DNA from: Gonapodya prolifera JEL478 | Taxonomy: Eukaryota; Monoblepharomycota; Monoblepharidomycetes; Monoblepharidales; Gonapodyaceae | Assembly (NCBI GenBank): GCA_001574975.1 | Contig: KQ965753.1 | Span: 1-64,000 of the forward strand | Direction of reading: 5' to 3' | Length of the DNA: 64,000 bases | In this document: positions 10,656-21,513 of the stretch, piece by piece | Numbering within the stretch: the stretch's first letter is position 1 | Layout: the number at the start of each line of letters is the position of its first letter | The notes under the pieces: model-generated | What the model was told of the DNA's origin: nothing | The model's database searches: none | Seen by the model: the letters and a program-made list of their open reading frames with translations, nothing else | Position numbers and translations under genes: made by a program

Positions 10656-11349
10656 GGCGGACGTTGTTCGTGATGGGAGGGCGGAGAGAGCGCGCAGGTC
10701 TCAACGGATGATGGAATAGATGCTTTTGCAAGGGACTGGATGATGATGAAACGCCATTGCGAATGATGAGTACAGCGGGCGTCCGTCATGACGCTACCCT
10801 CGCTCACCTTGCTCAGCGCCCTCCGTGCAATCAGCCCGCTCAAACTTCCAACGCCCGCTGCCTTTTCGAATTCGACCCTTTGCCGTGGATTCTCCGTGCT
10901 GCCACGTGAATGTCCCCTCTTAATAGCCCGTCCCGGTCAAGGGCCAGGAATTCCGCCGCTTTCTCGTCTGTGCCGCGCAACGTCCCAAGATGAGCGTCGC
11001 GAATTCAAAGTTCAGCGGTGGGCAAACGTCGTCCGATTCTTTCTTTCTCCGCCGTTCCGCGGTTTCCGCTGTGCGAGCCCGTCCGCGTCTTGCTTAAGTT
11101 CAGGTTTGTGTCCCGTCCCTTTCCAAGCGACCAATTAATCCATTTCTGGAGTTACATTGCAAAAACAAGAAATTCCTAGCCAGAAAAACACGTAGCCAGA
11201 CTTTTCAAAATTTTAGTCGAGTGTCTATTTTGTACCAACCCGGAGCTCAAAAAATAAAGGTTTGCGTTCCTTGGCGCACTTGTTGAAATTCAAACTCAAA
11301 GCAACAGGGGTGACTCCGAACCTTCCGCCTCTCTCCCACCTCCAAACCC
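10656..11349. other. Intergenic region between divergent genes
   Basis: About 700 bp separate copy B (minus) from the coiled-coil gene (plus) and should hold both promoters. I see no gene, RNA or clear TATA element here. Confidence 0.5.
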
Positions 11350-12842
11350 ATGACGCTATTTACCACCAAGCCCCTGCACGTCTCCTCGCCTCCATTGCTA
11401 CCGTCAGCAGCCGATCCTGTCATGGACCCTGCCGCCGACCCGCTCCTCCTGGCGCTTTCTCAACTAAACGACCCCCTTCCAGAATCTCTCGCGGCTCTTT
11501 TCGATGGTGTCACACCGCAGGACGTTGAACGCTGGGACGCTGCGTGCCTCAAGGAGCGTTTGGTCTGGGCGATCTCAAGACGCTCGACAACTGCCAAATC
11601 ACTTCGTCACAAAGACGACGTAAAAGGGACTCTAGAACGTGAAAAAACTTTGAAGAAACTCGATTCGTCGGTGCCGACGGACCCTGTGAATGAAGACCGT
11701 GCCCAGTCTATCAAAATCGCAAACAACAATGCAACCGTGTCAGCCTTGTCCCGCGCCGAGTCCCGTGTCAAGAACCTTGAGCGGGAACTAGAGAGAGTAC
11801 AACAACACCACGCCGACGTGGTCCAGGGACTGTGGAAAGAAGTGGCGAGGGTTCAAGAGGAATGTTCCGGTGAGTCACTGATATCTTTGAAATCCCCCCA
11901 TCGACGACACTGGGTCGGGGAAAGCTTTACGTCATTGGATTAAAACTTGTGCTCTAACATGCTCTTTTTATTTCAGCTCTGACGTACAAACTCGTGATGC
12001 AGTCCAGCAACTCGCTCCCATCTACCTCCGTCACAAGTTCAACAACGAAACCAGACACCCTCCAGTGGAAAACCACCCCTCCTCGCTCCACCACCTCACC
12101 ACCTTCTTTGTCTGCCGTCCATTCCCCAATCTCCACATTCATTGTCGCGCGTCCTTTCCCACCACCTGGTGCTCCGTCGTCGTCCCGTGTGATCGAAGGC
12201 CCGCAACCTCCCATTCGCCGCCCCGCGAGTGCCCAAGGCCGCGTTTCTTCCCCGGCGGAGCGTGGTCTTGGTGACCACCAAGTTATTCCGGGAAGCGCGT
12301 CGAAGAGTTCCCAACGCCAGGGTCGACCTGCTACACCTCGTGCAGCGACGTCAGATACATCACGTCCTATAACGCCGGCAAGACTGGAACCTCTCCTATC
12401 ACACGCTGAAAGCACCACCGCAACTGGAGTCCACCTTCCGCCCATCCCAACCTGCGGTGGCCTCGTCACCTTGCCAACTGCATCTTCAGTGGCATCCCCA
12501 TCCCACCCATCTCTCGCACCCAACTCCACCTCCTCTTCCGCCGCCACGCTGACCGAAATCCCACCCGCCACGCTCTCGAAGGCTGCAAAGACGGCCAACC
12601 GTCGCTCGCTCGCCCCGCCAAAGTCCCTTCCCGCACTCGGCCTCTCCAAGTCGCTCCGGGCGCCCAAAGGGTCCATGAAGGCCGCCACCACAGGACCTGG
12701 GGATGGAACACTGGAGCAGCTTCCGTCCGAGGCGGAGTGGGGTACGAGGTCAGATGGGGAGGGTGTTGGTGAGAAGTACACCTCGCCCAAGAGGAAGGGG
12801 AGGAATGGCGCGGGGTGGAAAGGGTGGTTCGGGACAGAGTAG
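11350..12842 (+). CDS. Coiled-coil protein with Ser/Thr/Pro-rich tail
   Basis: Two exons, 11350-11869 and 11977-12842, joined across a 107-nt intron (donor GTGAGT, acceptor TTTCAG) with matching phase; total 461 residues. A start at 11422 (MDPAADPLLLAL) is an equally good choice because the first residues look untranslated-like. The N-terminal third is ordered (residues about 25-80, with SLAALFDGVTPQDVERWDA), then a coiled coil follows at about 130-173 (SRVKNLERELERVQQHH). Exon 2 encodes a long low-complexity tail rich in Ser, Pro, Thr and Ala ending basic (KRKGRNGAGWKGWFGTE). I do not recognise the family; a scaffold role would be a guess. Confidence 0.7.
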
Positions 12843-13231
12843 AGCCGACTCTCAGTGTCGTGTGGTGTGAGCTTAGCTGGAAAGGTCGGCTAGCAAGAGT
12901 GCCAACGTGGAGTAATAACTGTCGGTGGAGTGTGGACGCGACCGCCGGGATTCAATAGTTTCGAGAGGCTCAGAACATCTAAAGAGAAAGGTGTATGACT
13001 CGGCCACAATTTCAAAAGTAGTGCAATGAAGTGGCCTCGCTGCATTTGTACCCTCTCCTGTGGACGTGCGCAACTTCACATCCAGTTCACGAACATTATT
13101 CTACCATAAGAGCCCTCCTTGCATCCGGCAGTTACGCTCTGCAGCGAGAGATTGCTGTTTTGCCGTCGAACTGGAAGCACAGAACTAGAGTCCCAACGAA
13201 AACGTCATCGAGCTCAACATCAGACTTAGCA

Positions 13232-13904
13232 ATGGCCGATCCCGCTCCCATGCGAGTCGTCGGTGCCGCAAACCATGCCATCACAACAGAAACGGTCGCT
13301 CCTACCGAAGACTTCGCCGACTATGATTCGGAGCCGGCATTTGTGGAACATCATTCGGCGGCATCGACCGATCAGACCGCCCCCGTCGACGAGACTACGG
13401 CTTCTGTCCCACCCGAGCCTGTCGTAGACTTTGCAACTGCCATGGACTTTGTCATGAAAGTGAAGGTGGGTGGATCTTACTACCGCAAACGGCCGACTTA
13501 GAAATATAGCTCATCATTACCGCGACATTTCACTTTACAAGACCCCGCTTTGGTTCGACCCCTGACAGCTATGAGCGGTTCTTGAAGCTTTTGCGCGTGT
13601 ATCAACAGGGTGTACCCCTTCCCGATGTGCTCTCGTTGCTCTGTTTCTATCAGCTTGCTATTTGCCAAAAGCGACAAATTACCCCATAATTGCACAGATC
13701 GTTTAACAAGTTCGTGACGTATTCAAAGGGGAACCAGACCTCGCCGAAGAGTTCAAAATTTTCTCCCTGTTGGCTTCGAGGATAAGCCAGAAACTCGCCC
13801 AAATCTGTGAAGAAATCCCAGCAAAATGTAACAGAAAGAAGTTCTGGCTGAAATACATGAATTGTTATTGGGTTAAACTTTGTGCGTCTCGAAGCTGCGA
13901 TTGA
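13232..13904 (+). CDS. Small single-PAH-domain protein, Sin3-like
   Basis: Exons 13232-13465, 13510-13642 and 13711-13904 join in frame to 186 residues. After an acidic N-terminus comes a paired amphipathic helix domain: VVDFATAMDFVMKVK (helix 1), RFGSTPDSYERFLKLLRVYQQG (given in two parts: RFGSTPDSYERF, LKLLRVYQQG; helix 2), DVLSLLFRDVFKGEPDLAEEF (DVLSLL, FRDVFKGEPDL; helices 3-4). The F-x-G-x-P-D-L signature is typical of Sin3 PAH domains, which bind transcription-factor peptides for histone-deacetylase recruitment. Full Sin3 has three PAHs and is over 1000 residues; this has one. The first intron is only 44 nt and leaves a 12-residue insertion between helices, and the second donor (GTTTCT) is weak, so the exact splicing or even integrity of the gene is uncertain. 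Confidence 0.55.
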
Positions 13905-14489
13905 CACCACAGAGGGGCCCACGGCGAAGTGTCTCGAGGACTTCTACTGCAGGAAATAGTTTTCAGTGCACGTCAATCGAAAAGACGCCATGGAGTTGGC
14001 TGGTGTTCCGGTTGCATTTTGAACCTTCAACTAGAGTTGATCACCCGATGAACGGTAAAGTAGTCTTTCCGAAAATTTGTGATCATTTCTTTTGTTCTTC
14101 ACTCTCCAATGGAAAAGTCGGTCAGATCAAAAAGATGTCACCGAACCTGCCGCCCTTGACGCCTCAGTCACAAGGTCGACACAAGCAAGATTGGCCAACT
14201 GGAGGTTGCGCTCGCTCATATTCGATCTTTCCCCATCTTCGCAAACCCATCACTTCTTGCGGGACACTTCCTTGGCCGGTGTGTGACGTCGGACAAAGGA
14301 CCGGAGACACTAACTTGGCGACCGGTGAACTTGTCGATTACCTGCTCGGACCGCGCCGATTTAGACGTGGAGTAAGTAACAGACAGTCACTGGTTCATTT
14401 CGCATATCATTTACCGCTGATAGCCACTGCCTGTGTCTCAATTATTCCAGCATTGAGACCACGTTCGGTTCCAATCGAAGAAGCTACTC
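13905..14489. other. Possible extra exons, unresolved
   Basis: Several short open frames overlap here and a strong intron (GTAAGT near 14371 to TTCCAG near 14450) is visible, so it is probably transcribed. I could not choose a frame that links the PAH exons to the downstream Ser-rich frame, which has a stop just before its first ATG in the phase required. Confidence 0.35.
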
Positions 14490-15692
14490 ATGGGACCTTA
14501 CATCTTCTCACACATTTCAAACCTCATACGACCTGGTCGGAGCGACGATGGCAACTTTAGTGGAATCGGACAGCTCCCTGGCGGCCGGAGGGGCTCGTAC
14601 AGCACAACGGAACATGGTCCCACCAATCGACAGAGCTTCCTTGATGGAGGGACTCGCCAGCGAAGTGCCACGCCCTCGGAGCAATCGCGAATGAGTCTGC
14701 CGAGAGTGATGTCGTCCCCGTCATTGGCTCCGGACGACGCCTCAACTTCGTCCGGGTCGAGCAATTCGGACCTTTCCATGCCAGCTCCAGCAATCCCAGG
14801 CCCGATACCCGCTCGACCGAGACTTGTAATGCCTACGTCATATATGGACAATCCAAACACTGCGGGCCAAGCGCTCTCTCCAGTGAAACCCTGGTTCACT
14901 CCTGCATCCCTTTCTAACAAATCTGGTCGAAGTCGGCACATGAGCCCCGACCGGACAGCGACGCGGATACGCGAAAGCTCACCTTTGCGGGCTCGTGCGA
15001 TATCACCGGCATCACGGCACGATGGGAGGTTGGGAATACCACGTACTGGTTCAGATCACGGAAGTGGGGCGAATATAGCGTCAGCTGCGAGTATGGTGGC
15101 AACACACCAGCGCAGGAGAACCGAAGACTGGAATTCGGGGAAATATCTCGTTGGTGGATCAATGGACGATGCTGACAGCGGATACAGCGGAGGCAGTGTC
15201 AGCCTCAATCGACAAAGTTTATCACCTGATCGGCGCCCGAGCTCCCCTCTCTCTACCCTAGCAAATGCAACTATGGCTCTGCAACCGACAAATCTTGTTC
15301 CGCGAGATTTCGATCACCTTCCTCTTGCTCGACGGAGCGCGTCCTCGCCTCTCATCCAACAAGAACATGGACAGTACCTTGGAATCCCTCCAAGTCGACC
15401 TCAAACAACATACGACGATGAGTGGGACATCGTCGGTGATCTGACAGTCGTCGAAGATGTAACGGATGCCGCGGAAGGAGAACAGTTGTCGGGAGTACCC
15501 TCACAGACCGGCTTCGGCACCCCGACTCGGGACGAAATTCGATCCAGTTCACCACTCTCCACCTACACCAGTACTGGACAAGGGTGGTCACTGACCTCTC
15601 ACCAGAACCTCGCGCAAGACCGAACACTTTTGCAGAAAGCAAAGAAGACGTTCTTGCCGCAAATATGGACTCGAGGGGTGCAAAAGGAGTAG
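14490..15692 (+). CDS. Ser/Pro-rich protein of unknown function
   Basis: A 400-residue open frame, low in complexity and rich in Ser, Pro, Arg and Thr, with several SP dipeptides (SPVKPW, MSPDRT, LSPDRRPSSPL) that look like proline-directed kinase sites. An acidic stretch lies near residue 310 (TYDDEWDIVGDLTVVEDV). The C-terminus is basic and aromatic (KKTFLPQIWTRGVQKE). The frame may be the last exon of a longer gene because a spliced region precedes it. No domain is recognised. Confidence 0.6.
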   Translation: MGPYIFSHISNLIRPGRSDDGNFSGIGQLPGGRRGSYSTTEHGPTNRQSFLDGGTRQRSATPSEQSRMSLPRVMSSPSLAPDDASTSSGSSNSDLSMPAPAIPGPIPARPRLVMPTSYMDNPNTAGQALSPVKPWFTPASLSNKSGRSRHMSPDRTATRIRESSPLRARAISPASRHDGRLGIPRTGSDHGSGANIASAASMVATHQRRRTEDWNSGKYLVGGSMDDADSGYSGGSVSLNRQSLSPDRRPSSPLSTLANATMALQPTNLVPRDFDHLPLARRSASSPLIQQEHGQYLGIPPSRPQTTYDDEWDIVGDLTVVEDVTDAAEGEQLSGVPSQTGFGTPTRDEIRSSSPLSTYTSTGQGWSLTSHQNLAQDRTLLQKAKKTFLPQIWTRGVQKE

Positions 15693-16159
15693 CTTCCTTC
15701 AACCAGAGAAGAAAGCTTCTCCACTGAATGTACAGCGTGACGGATAACCTTGTTGTGTTTTCGTATTCTGAACTATGTCATTTCTCACGTATGGATTGTG
15801 CTTTTTGTATCATTTTACACGCAGTTTGAGAATCGTAACAAAGATATGTATGATGCAACCGACGGCACTCTCTCGGCGGCCGGTTCGACTAAAAGTTGGA
15901 CTCCGAACTTAGTCGGAACTTTTTGGACTTTCTTGGACTTTCTTGGACTTTCAGGTATGAGTTATCCTTATATTTTTTTGACGCCCGCAGCGGTAGCAGA
16001 AGCTAGGAGGAGCAATCCCCGCGTCGTATTCGCTTTGTTCGTCGTCCCCGTCGTCGTCGTTTCCAATGTCTCAAGTCACATTGAACAATTTTCAATTCAA
16101 ATCGGCCCCTTACCATAACTAAACTGTCATGGAATTGAATTGTTCTGGTGATTAATGTG

Positions 16160-16335
16160 TGGTCCTACTAAAACTTGGAACTTGGAACTACCTGGAGGTA
16201 CTTGGAACTTCTTGGAACTTCTTGGAACTTCAGGTATCAAAAATCCTTATAATTTGCAGACAGGCGAAGAATCAGCAAGGAAAAAAATAAATGATTCCCC
16301 CATCGTCCTCGTGTCTGGTGGTAGTATTGTCGCAA
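16160..16335 (+). repeat. Left terminal inverted repeat of inner element
   Basis: Pairs with 21335-21513 in inverted orientation, including the TTGGAACTTC array, the TAATTTGCAGACAGGC block and a CCATCGTCCTCGTGTC block at its inner end. Repeated 10-bp units inside a TIR are typical transposase-binding sites. Confidence 0.85.
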
Positions 16336-16442
16336 CCAGTTGAAACCTCAGTCAACAGCTTTCTCCCAATTTGAGCTGCTATTTGCAAAGAATGTCTTCA
16401 GTAAACGGTCTTTCTTTTTCCGAAATCAACTGATGAATATTA

Positions 16443-16805
16443 TTATTCGACTCGTACCCGGTGCCCAACAAGCCATTCTATCTCTTCCGCACTAAGGCGC
16501 CCCGGACGCCCATTAGTCGCGTACGAGAGCGTTACGCCTGGATAGTCCCACCAGTCCCAGCGTCGAAGTCGCCGCAGACAGTGGTAAACATTCCCCGGAG
16601 CTTCCCTCATCTGCCCCGCTTCGCTGTCAAACCAAGTCCTCATCCCGCCAACAACCTTGACAACAAGATCGCTTGGGAGGAGGGCGTGTGCTCTCTGGCA
16701 TTTCACCGGCCGTCTGTGAGGTGTAAGATTGTGACGATAAACGAGGAATTGGAGTGGCATCGGTCCCAATTGGTTCGCTGGCGCTTGCAGCGGAGGGACT
16801 CCCAA
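16443..16805 (-). pseudogene. Helix-turn-helix transposase N-terminal fragment
   Basis: A GC-rich minus-strand frame contains a pattern reminiscent of the bipartite HTH of Tc1/mariner-type transposases: LLPSDLVVKVVGG, NVYHCLRRLRRWDWWD and then GRPGRLSAEEIEWLVG, the last resembling the usual G-R-P-R-x-L segment before the second helix. The frame ends soon after and no DDE domain follows. Base composition differs sharply from the AT-rich surroundings, so it may be a captured or inserted fragment within the hAT element. Confidence 0.35.
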
Positions 16806-17271
16806 CCGGGAGCATTAGGAGGGAGGTGCTGAAGGTGAGTGAAGGTGACCGACGGTGGGAGTACTTCGAAGTTTTCGCTAATGGATCTCAAAGGTCCCCG
16901 TCCTGGCGGATTGGGAAGCCGCTGTTGGAGCTGGCCGCTTTGATGGAAGAAGTCAGGTTGGGAAGAATGAATGAAAGGGTCTGCGCTTGCCGAACCCTCC
17001 CCTGGAAGACGGGTGGAAGCGCTGGTTGGTCGATCGACTGATAGTTGCTGTTTAGTCGGTTTGGCGTCCAGTTTTCAATGAAGCCGATGTGCCGCAATTG
17101 ATTTGCTGGCTCAGACGCCTGTTCTTGAGAGTTCCTGGCCTGATATGGAGAATCATTCGCAGGCACCGGATGGTCGAGGGTGGTGGTTCAGAGTTCTCTG
17201 CACCATCGACTGTGAAAAGAAACTTTTTGAATGAAAACAGGCAATGCTATGAATGTTGTCTGGACGGATGA

Positions 17272-18710
17272 TCAATATATGTGGGAAGCCTCACGTGGTT
17301 TTGCCCGTAGTCCCCCTTTGTGCGACGCCATGTTTTTGTGCTCGGCTTTTTCCCTTCGGCTCCAGTAGCTTGAGCGGCGGCAACTGAGGCAATATCCCAA
17401 TGAGAAGAGCCCTGAGAGCACAGAAAGTGTGTTCCAAGCCACCCGTGCTCCATAGAGGGTGGCAGCGAGTACATGCTGGCAAGCCCTATGCTGTTCCAGG
17501 ACTTTACAAGAGCATTGATCGGCAATGCACATTATTTTCGGGGTATTTTTTCTGCTGCCACCAGTGCTTTCAGCAATTGGGAGATTCTTAACCTCCCGGG
17601 TTGTTGCACTTGTTGAATCTGCTTGGTCTGAGATCATGTTTTTCAGAAATGCCTTGCAACTCGCAACTGCCCTCACCTCGACTTGCATTTCAGAGTAAAG
17701 AGGTGTATTTTCAAACTTACAATCCCCCATGTTTTCCCACTCAACATCTGCTTTTGATTGCAATGTGCCCCCACCTTTGAGGACATAATATACTGATAGC
17801 ATGTTCCCCTGTAAGAGTAGTGCTTACAAACAGAAGTGCAGAAGCTGCAGGAGTCTCCGTTGCTCACCAGCACTTGCTATTGTTCAAAAAATCCACTCAC
17901 AAGACACAGATCCAAAATTGTTTCAGAGGGAGATACCACACTGCCCAAAGCTTTTGCTTTCCTCTCCCCAGAGCCTGCTGCCCATGCTAGTTCAACAATG
18001 GAGTTGAAACTGAGCTGATTCTTATCTCTGTCCAACAATATTTGCATCCCCGACACCATTTGCCCACTGTGAAAAAATGCTCTGCTGGTTTGCCACTTGT
18101 TCTTACTTCAAACACAAGAGGTATTGCAGATACCATCATGGTAGATGTGATAGCAACATCTTTAAAATGTTCCAACAGAGAAGAAGAACCACTACTCATG
18201 TGAAAGTCCCCATCAGAGTCTTCCTCCTTATTAAGATCAAGATAGGTGTCCAATATAGCACCAAGATTATCACCATGCATATTGACAAGAGAGCAGAGGC
18301 TACTTGTCATGGTGAAGCCCATTGAAACAAGTTGCTCTGAGATTTTGTTGGTAGATGCACTCTTTGTAGGAGGACCTGCAACAAGAGCTATTTGCTCAGC
18401 AACTTTGTATTCTTTCTCTACAGCTGTCAGCTCCCATTTGCAACGTCTTACTTGAAATGCAATCCTCAACTTTTACCCTCAATCCAACAGAAGTTCCATC
18501 TTCAAGAACACTTGAGCCAGAAACTGAATTGTTTTCATTGTCACTAATCAGGTCAATAACCTGTACAGCATTTCTTTTTGATGGCAGTGCAGGGTCTGCC
18601 TTCCAGACTGACGTTATCTCAACATCACTGTTGGAATCCAAATCTAAAAGTTGGGGTCTGACAGCTTTGTTTAAAGAAATGTTTGAGCAATCTACTCTCT
18701 CATTTTAAAG
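17272..18710 (-). CDS. Second ORF block of the inner transposon, unrecognised
   Basis: Minus-strand frames interrupted by probable short introns or frame changes give, in order, an acidic segment (AVQVIDLISDNENNS), a segment containing ISEQLVSMGFTMTSSL that resembles the first helix and MGF loop of a UBA domain, a serine-rich stretch, IVELAWAAGSGERKAKALG, and a C-terminal CSCKVLEQHRACQH followed by VLAATLYG. The last motif matches the C-x-C...C-x-H pattern of SWIM zinc fingers. The block lies downstream of the transposase in the same orientation, inside the same TIRs. Exon joins could not be fixed. It may be an accessory gene, a captured host fragment or a decayed gene. Confidence 0.4.
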
Positions 18711-18742
18711 CAACTTGTACTTGCTTGGACCTTTGGTGCTAC

Positions 18743-18787
18743 CAACTTGTGAGTTGCAAGTTGACAGCTTTTGCAACTCACAACTTG
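18743..18787. repeat. 17-bp perfect inverted repeat
   Basis: CAACTTGTGAGTTGCAA at 18743-18759 and its exact complement at 18771-18787, with an 11-base loop. It lies between the transposase stop and the second ORF block. It could be a transposon subterminal motif, a relic of another element end, or an RNA hairpin. Confidence 0.7.
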
Positions 18788-18947
18788 CTTGGCTGATTTT
18801 GGCTAAATCACCTCTCTTCATTGAACAATGCGTTTTTAGCTCAGCACAATAGCATTAAAACTATCTAAACTGTACATGCAATATCTGTATAATTTTGCTT
18901 CCATTTTTTCAACAAAGTTAGATTTCTAATAATCTCTGCCCCCCAAC

Positions 18948-21151
18948 CTACACCTCCTTGGATGCAGAGAAGATCCGTTCCAATTCTGGACTACTCCCTG
19001 GAACTCCCATTATTGTGTGTGTAATTTGTTGGAGTCCCAGAAGGTCATTCCACAATCTCCAATACTCCAGCACATCCTGGTCCTCCCCTTGCTGTGGTTC
19101 CTCCAGGTACCACTCCATCTCTCCCTGTGTGTTCCCTTTGCCCAAGAATTCCATTTCCAAGTTGTCGTCCAAGAAGGTGGGGTTCCCCTGAGGTGTTACA
19201 AGTGCACCAGATGGTGCAACACAATGAAGCTCAGCTTGGAGGAGTTCCCTTGCCTGTCAAATGAACTCCTGCTCCCAGTTCTCTTCTGCCATCCATCCAA
19301 GCTTAAGCAGTGGGTGGAGGACTGGTGATGGGTGAAAATCAATGAGCCTTTCCCCCTCACCTGACTGAACTCCCCAACAGAGAGCATATAAAGCCAAGAA
19401 TTGTCCGTTTTTCTGTAGCATGTCTGGAGTTTCCTCAGAATGATACTCTGCGTATCCTCTAACCATTGTGCCCTGCTGAAGTCTGCGTCCTCAAGTCTAT
19501 CCATCAGAAGCACCTTCATGTGCTTCAAGTATTCCCAATCTGCATTTGTAAGTTTCCACTTCCACAACACCTTCTCTTTTGCAATGAGTTTGTAAATTTT
19601 GATGTGGTCTGCAAGTGCCTGAAAGATTGCATTGTAGTTGTAGTACCATCTTGTTTTGACTGGTGTGACCAGTTCCTGCAAATGCTTCAAGTGGTTGGTA
19701 GTTTGGGCAGCACACTTCTTGCAGAGTTGAGTGGTATGTCAAATCCTGAAAATGATGTGGTAGAGCTGCAATCAGAGTGAAATAGTGGTGATAGATTGTG
19801 ATAGAAGAATGAGGGAAAATCCAAAACTCACCTTTTCCACTAGTCCTTGTTCTGATTCCATTGCCTCCACCATGCTTTCTTCATTGATTATCACAATTTG
19901 GAGGTTGCCAAGGCCAGCCTTCACCACAATGTTCCAAATATGCAGAAGGCACTGCACATGTGAATCAATGGTGTCAAAGTCCTTGTTGATCCCATCCATG
20001 TCTGCCATTGCACACATCATGGTGTTGTTGTTGCTCCCATTGTAGGTGGTGACAGAGACTAGCTGTTTTGTGGAAGATTGTGAAATCAAAAAAAAATTCA
20101 TTTGTGATTTCACTTACGTTATGAAATACTCCAAGCCTCCTCAATGAGTCTGCAACATGACCTGCAATTTGTTCTCCAGGATGCTGCCTTGACATGAATG
20201 AAATCTAGCAGGATGGACTTGAGTGTCCAATCCTGCCCAATCCAAAGGGCCTGTCACAGCCACAAAAGAAAACCTGGAATCCCAAGAGGTCCACATGTCC
20301 ATTGTAATTGATAGCCTTTTGCAGTCGGTCTGTGCAAAAATTCAGTTGAAATGACTGAGAGCAGGACCACATCTAACACTTACCTTCAAGAGCTCCAAAA
20401 TGACACCCTTCACCCTTGCCATCTCCTGTGGGATGTTGAAACAAATCATCTTGATGCTAATTTCAGGTGGATTGTGGTGGAGAACTGCAAGAACCATGGA
20501 TTCTCCACCTCAGAGATGGCTGGTTTGAGCAAGCCACCCAGTTCAGAAGGGCAACTTGCAGCCAGTCCATGTCAATGCTCTAATGTAGTGTGTTATTAGT
20601 ATGTAAAAAGAACAGACAGACCACTCACTTTGTTTTGCTTCTGCTTCAACTCTAACGTGTCCTCAAGTGTTGGTTGGTGGATCATCTCTGGTCTCAGCTC
20701 TGCAAGTACCCTCTTGTCCTTGATTGAGTTGGCATGGTATTGTTTGATATGGGTTTGGAGAGTTGTCATTGATTTCTGGTTGGTCATGTCATATCTGGGT
20801 TTGGCCAGTCACGCACCCACACCGAAACCAAAACACAAGGCGTTCAAAATTAAACACTCACATCGCTCCATTGCATCCATTTGAACACAATGAAGGTGGA
20901 CTGGAGCCAGTTTTTGGACCCTAACATCATACCAAACATGAAACCCTTGACAGAGTGCTCTCTCACGTGATGATTTTCAATATCAAACGCACCTCTTTCT
21001 TCTCTGGACTCAAAACTTCAATGGACCGTTTGGTTGAACACCTCAACTTGACAGACGATACAGTGGAATTGAAGCAATCTTCAAACGAGGAGGCTTTTAC
21101 AGGATCCGCGGGCTCCATCTCATCTGCGTTCAAGAGAAAGCGCAAGTCCAT
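18948..21151 (-). CDS. hAT transposase (spliced, frame-shifted)
   Basis: Starts at MDLRFLLNADEME (ATG 21151). Exons 20993-21151, 20862-20920 and 20629-20794 join in phase and build a BED-like zinc finger, CSNGC...LQTHIKQYH. Further exons carry SITMDMWTSWDSRF, the HPGEQIAGHVADSL segment, the catalytic-region block IDSHVQCLLHIWNIVV, the KTRWYYNYN region and the dimerisation motif PGSSPELERIFSASKEV. The gene has at least five introns. After exon 3 the frame changes within the segment reading NWVACSNQP then ISEVENPWF, so this copy has at least one frameshift. Family assignment to hAT is secure; the subfamily is not determined. Confidence 0.85.
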
Positions 21152-21334
21152 TCTGTAGCTGGTTCGCTTTTCAAATTTGGGTGAGCAAAAAGAAAAATCT
21201 TCTGTGGGTCGGACCCACTGGCGATGGGCGGAAGCAAAACCACAATTAACGACGAGTTCCAATTGCATATACACGATGAAAATATTTTAATTGACTTTAA
21301 TAGATCTCATTTTGGGAGTGGAAGCGGTGAGCGA

Positions 21335-21513
21335 CATCAACCACCCGACACGAGGACGATGGGAGAATCATTAAATTTTTTTCGTTGCTTATGCTTTGCC
21401 TGTCTGCAAATTATAAGGATATTTGATACCTGAAGTTCCAAGAAGTTCCAAGTACCTCCAGGTAGTTCCAAGTACGTCCAGGTAGTTTCAAGTTCCAAGT
21501 TTTAGTCGGACCG
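21335..21513 (-). repeat. Right terminal inverted repeat of inner element
   Basis: Inverted partner of 16160-16335. The unit order is the same, with one unit more of the TACTTGGAACTACC type than the left side. Confidence 0.85.

Larger units (their letters stand above)
16160..21513. mobile_element. Inner hAT-type transposon with long TIRs
   Basis: Starts TGGTCCTACTAAAAC at 16160 and ends, reverse strand, CGGTCCGACTAAAAC at 21513. It is flanked by an exact 9-bp duplication ATTAATGTG (16151-16159 and 21514-21522). The inverted repeats extend about 170 bp and contain tandem TTGGAACTTC and TACTTGGAACTACC units, then TCAGGTATCAAA and a TTTGCAGACAGGC block. Inside, on the minus strand, are a spliced hAT transposase (18948-21151) and a second ORF block (17272-18710). 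hAT elements usually make 8-bp duplications; nine matching bases here may be eight plus one by chance, or a real difference. The transposase is frame-shifted, so this copy is probably inactive but fairly young. Confidence 0.85.

Noticed and set aside
15960-16160. Protein-coding remnant of the outer transposon
   Set aside because: Only about 840 bp of the outer element remain and all frames are broken with no transposase motif.
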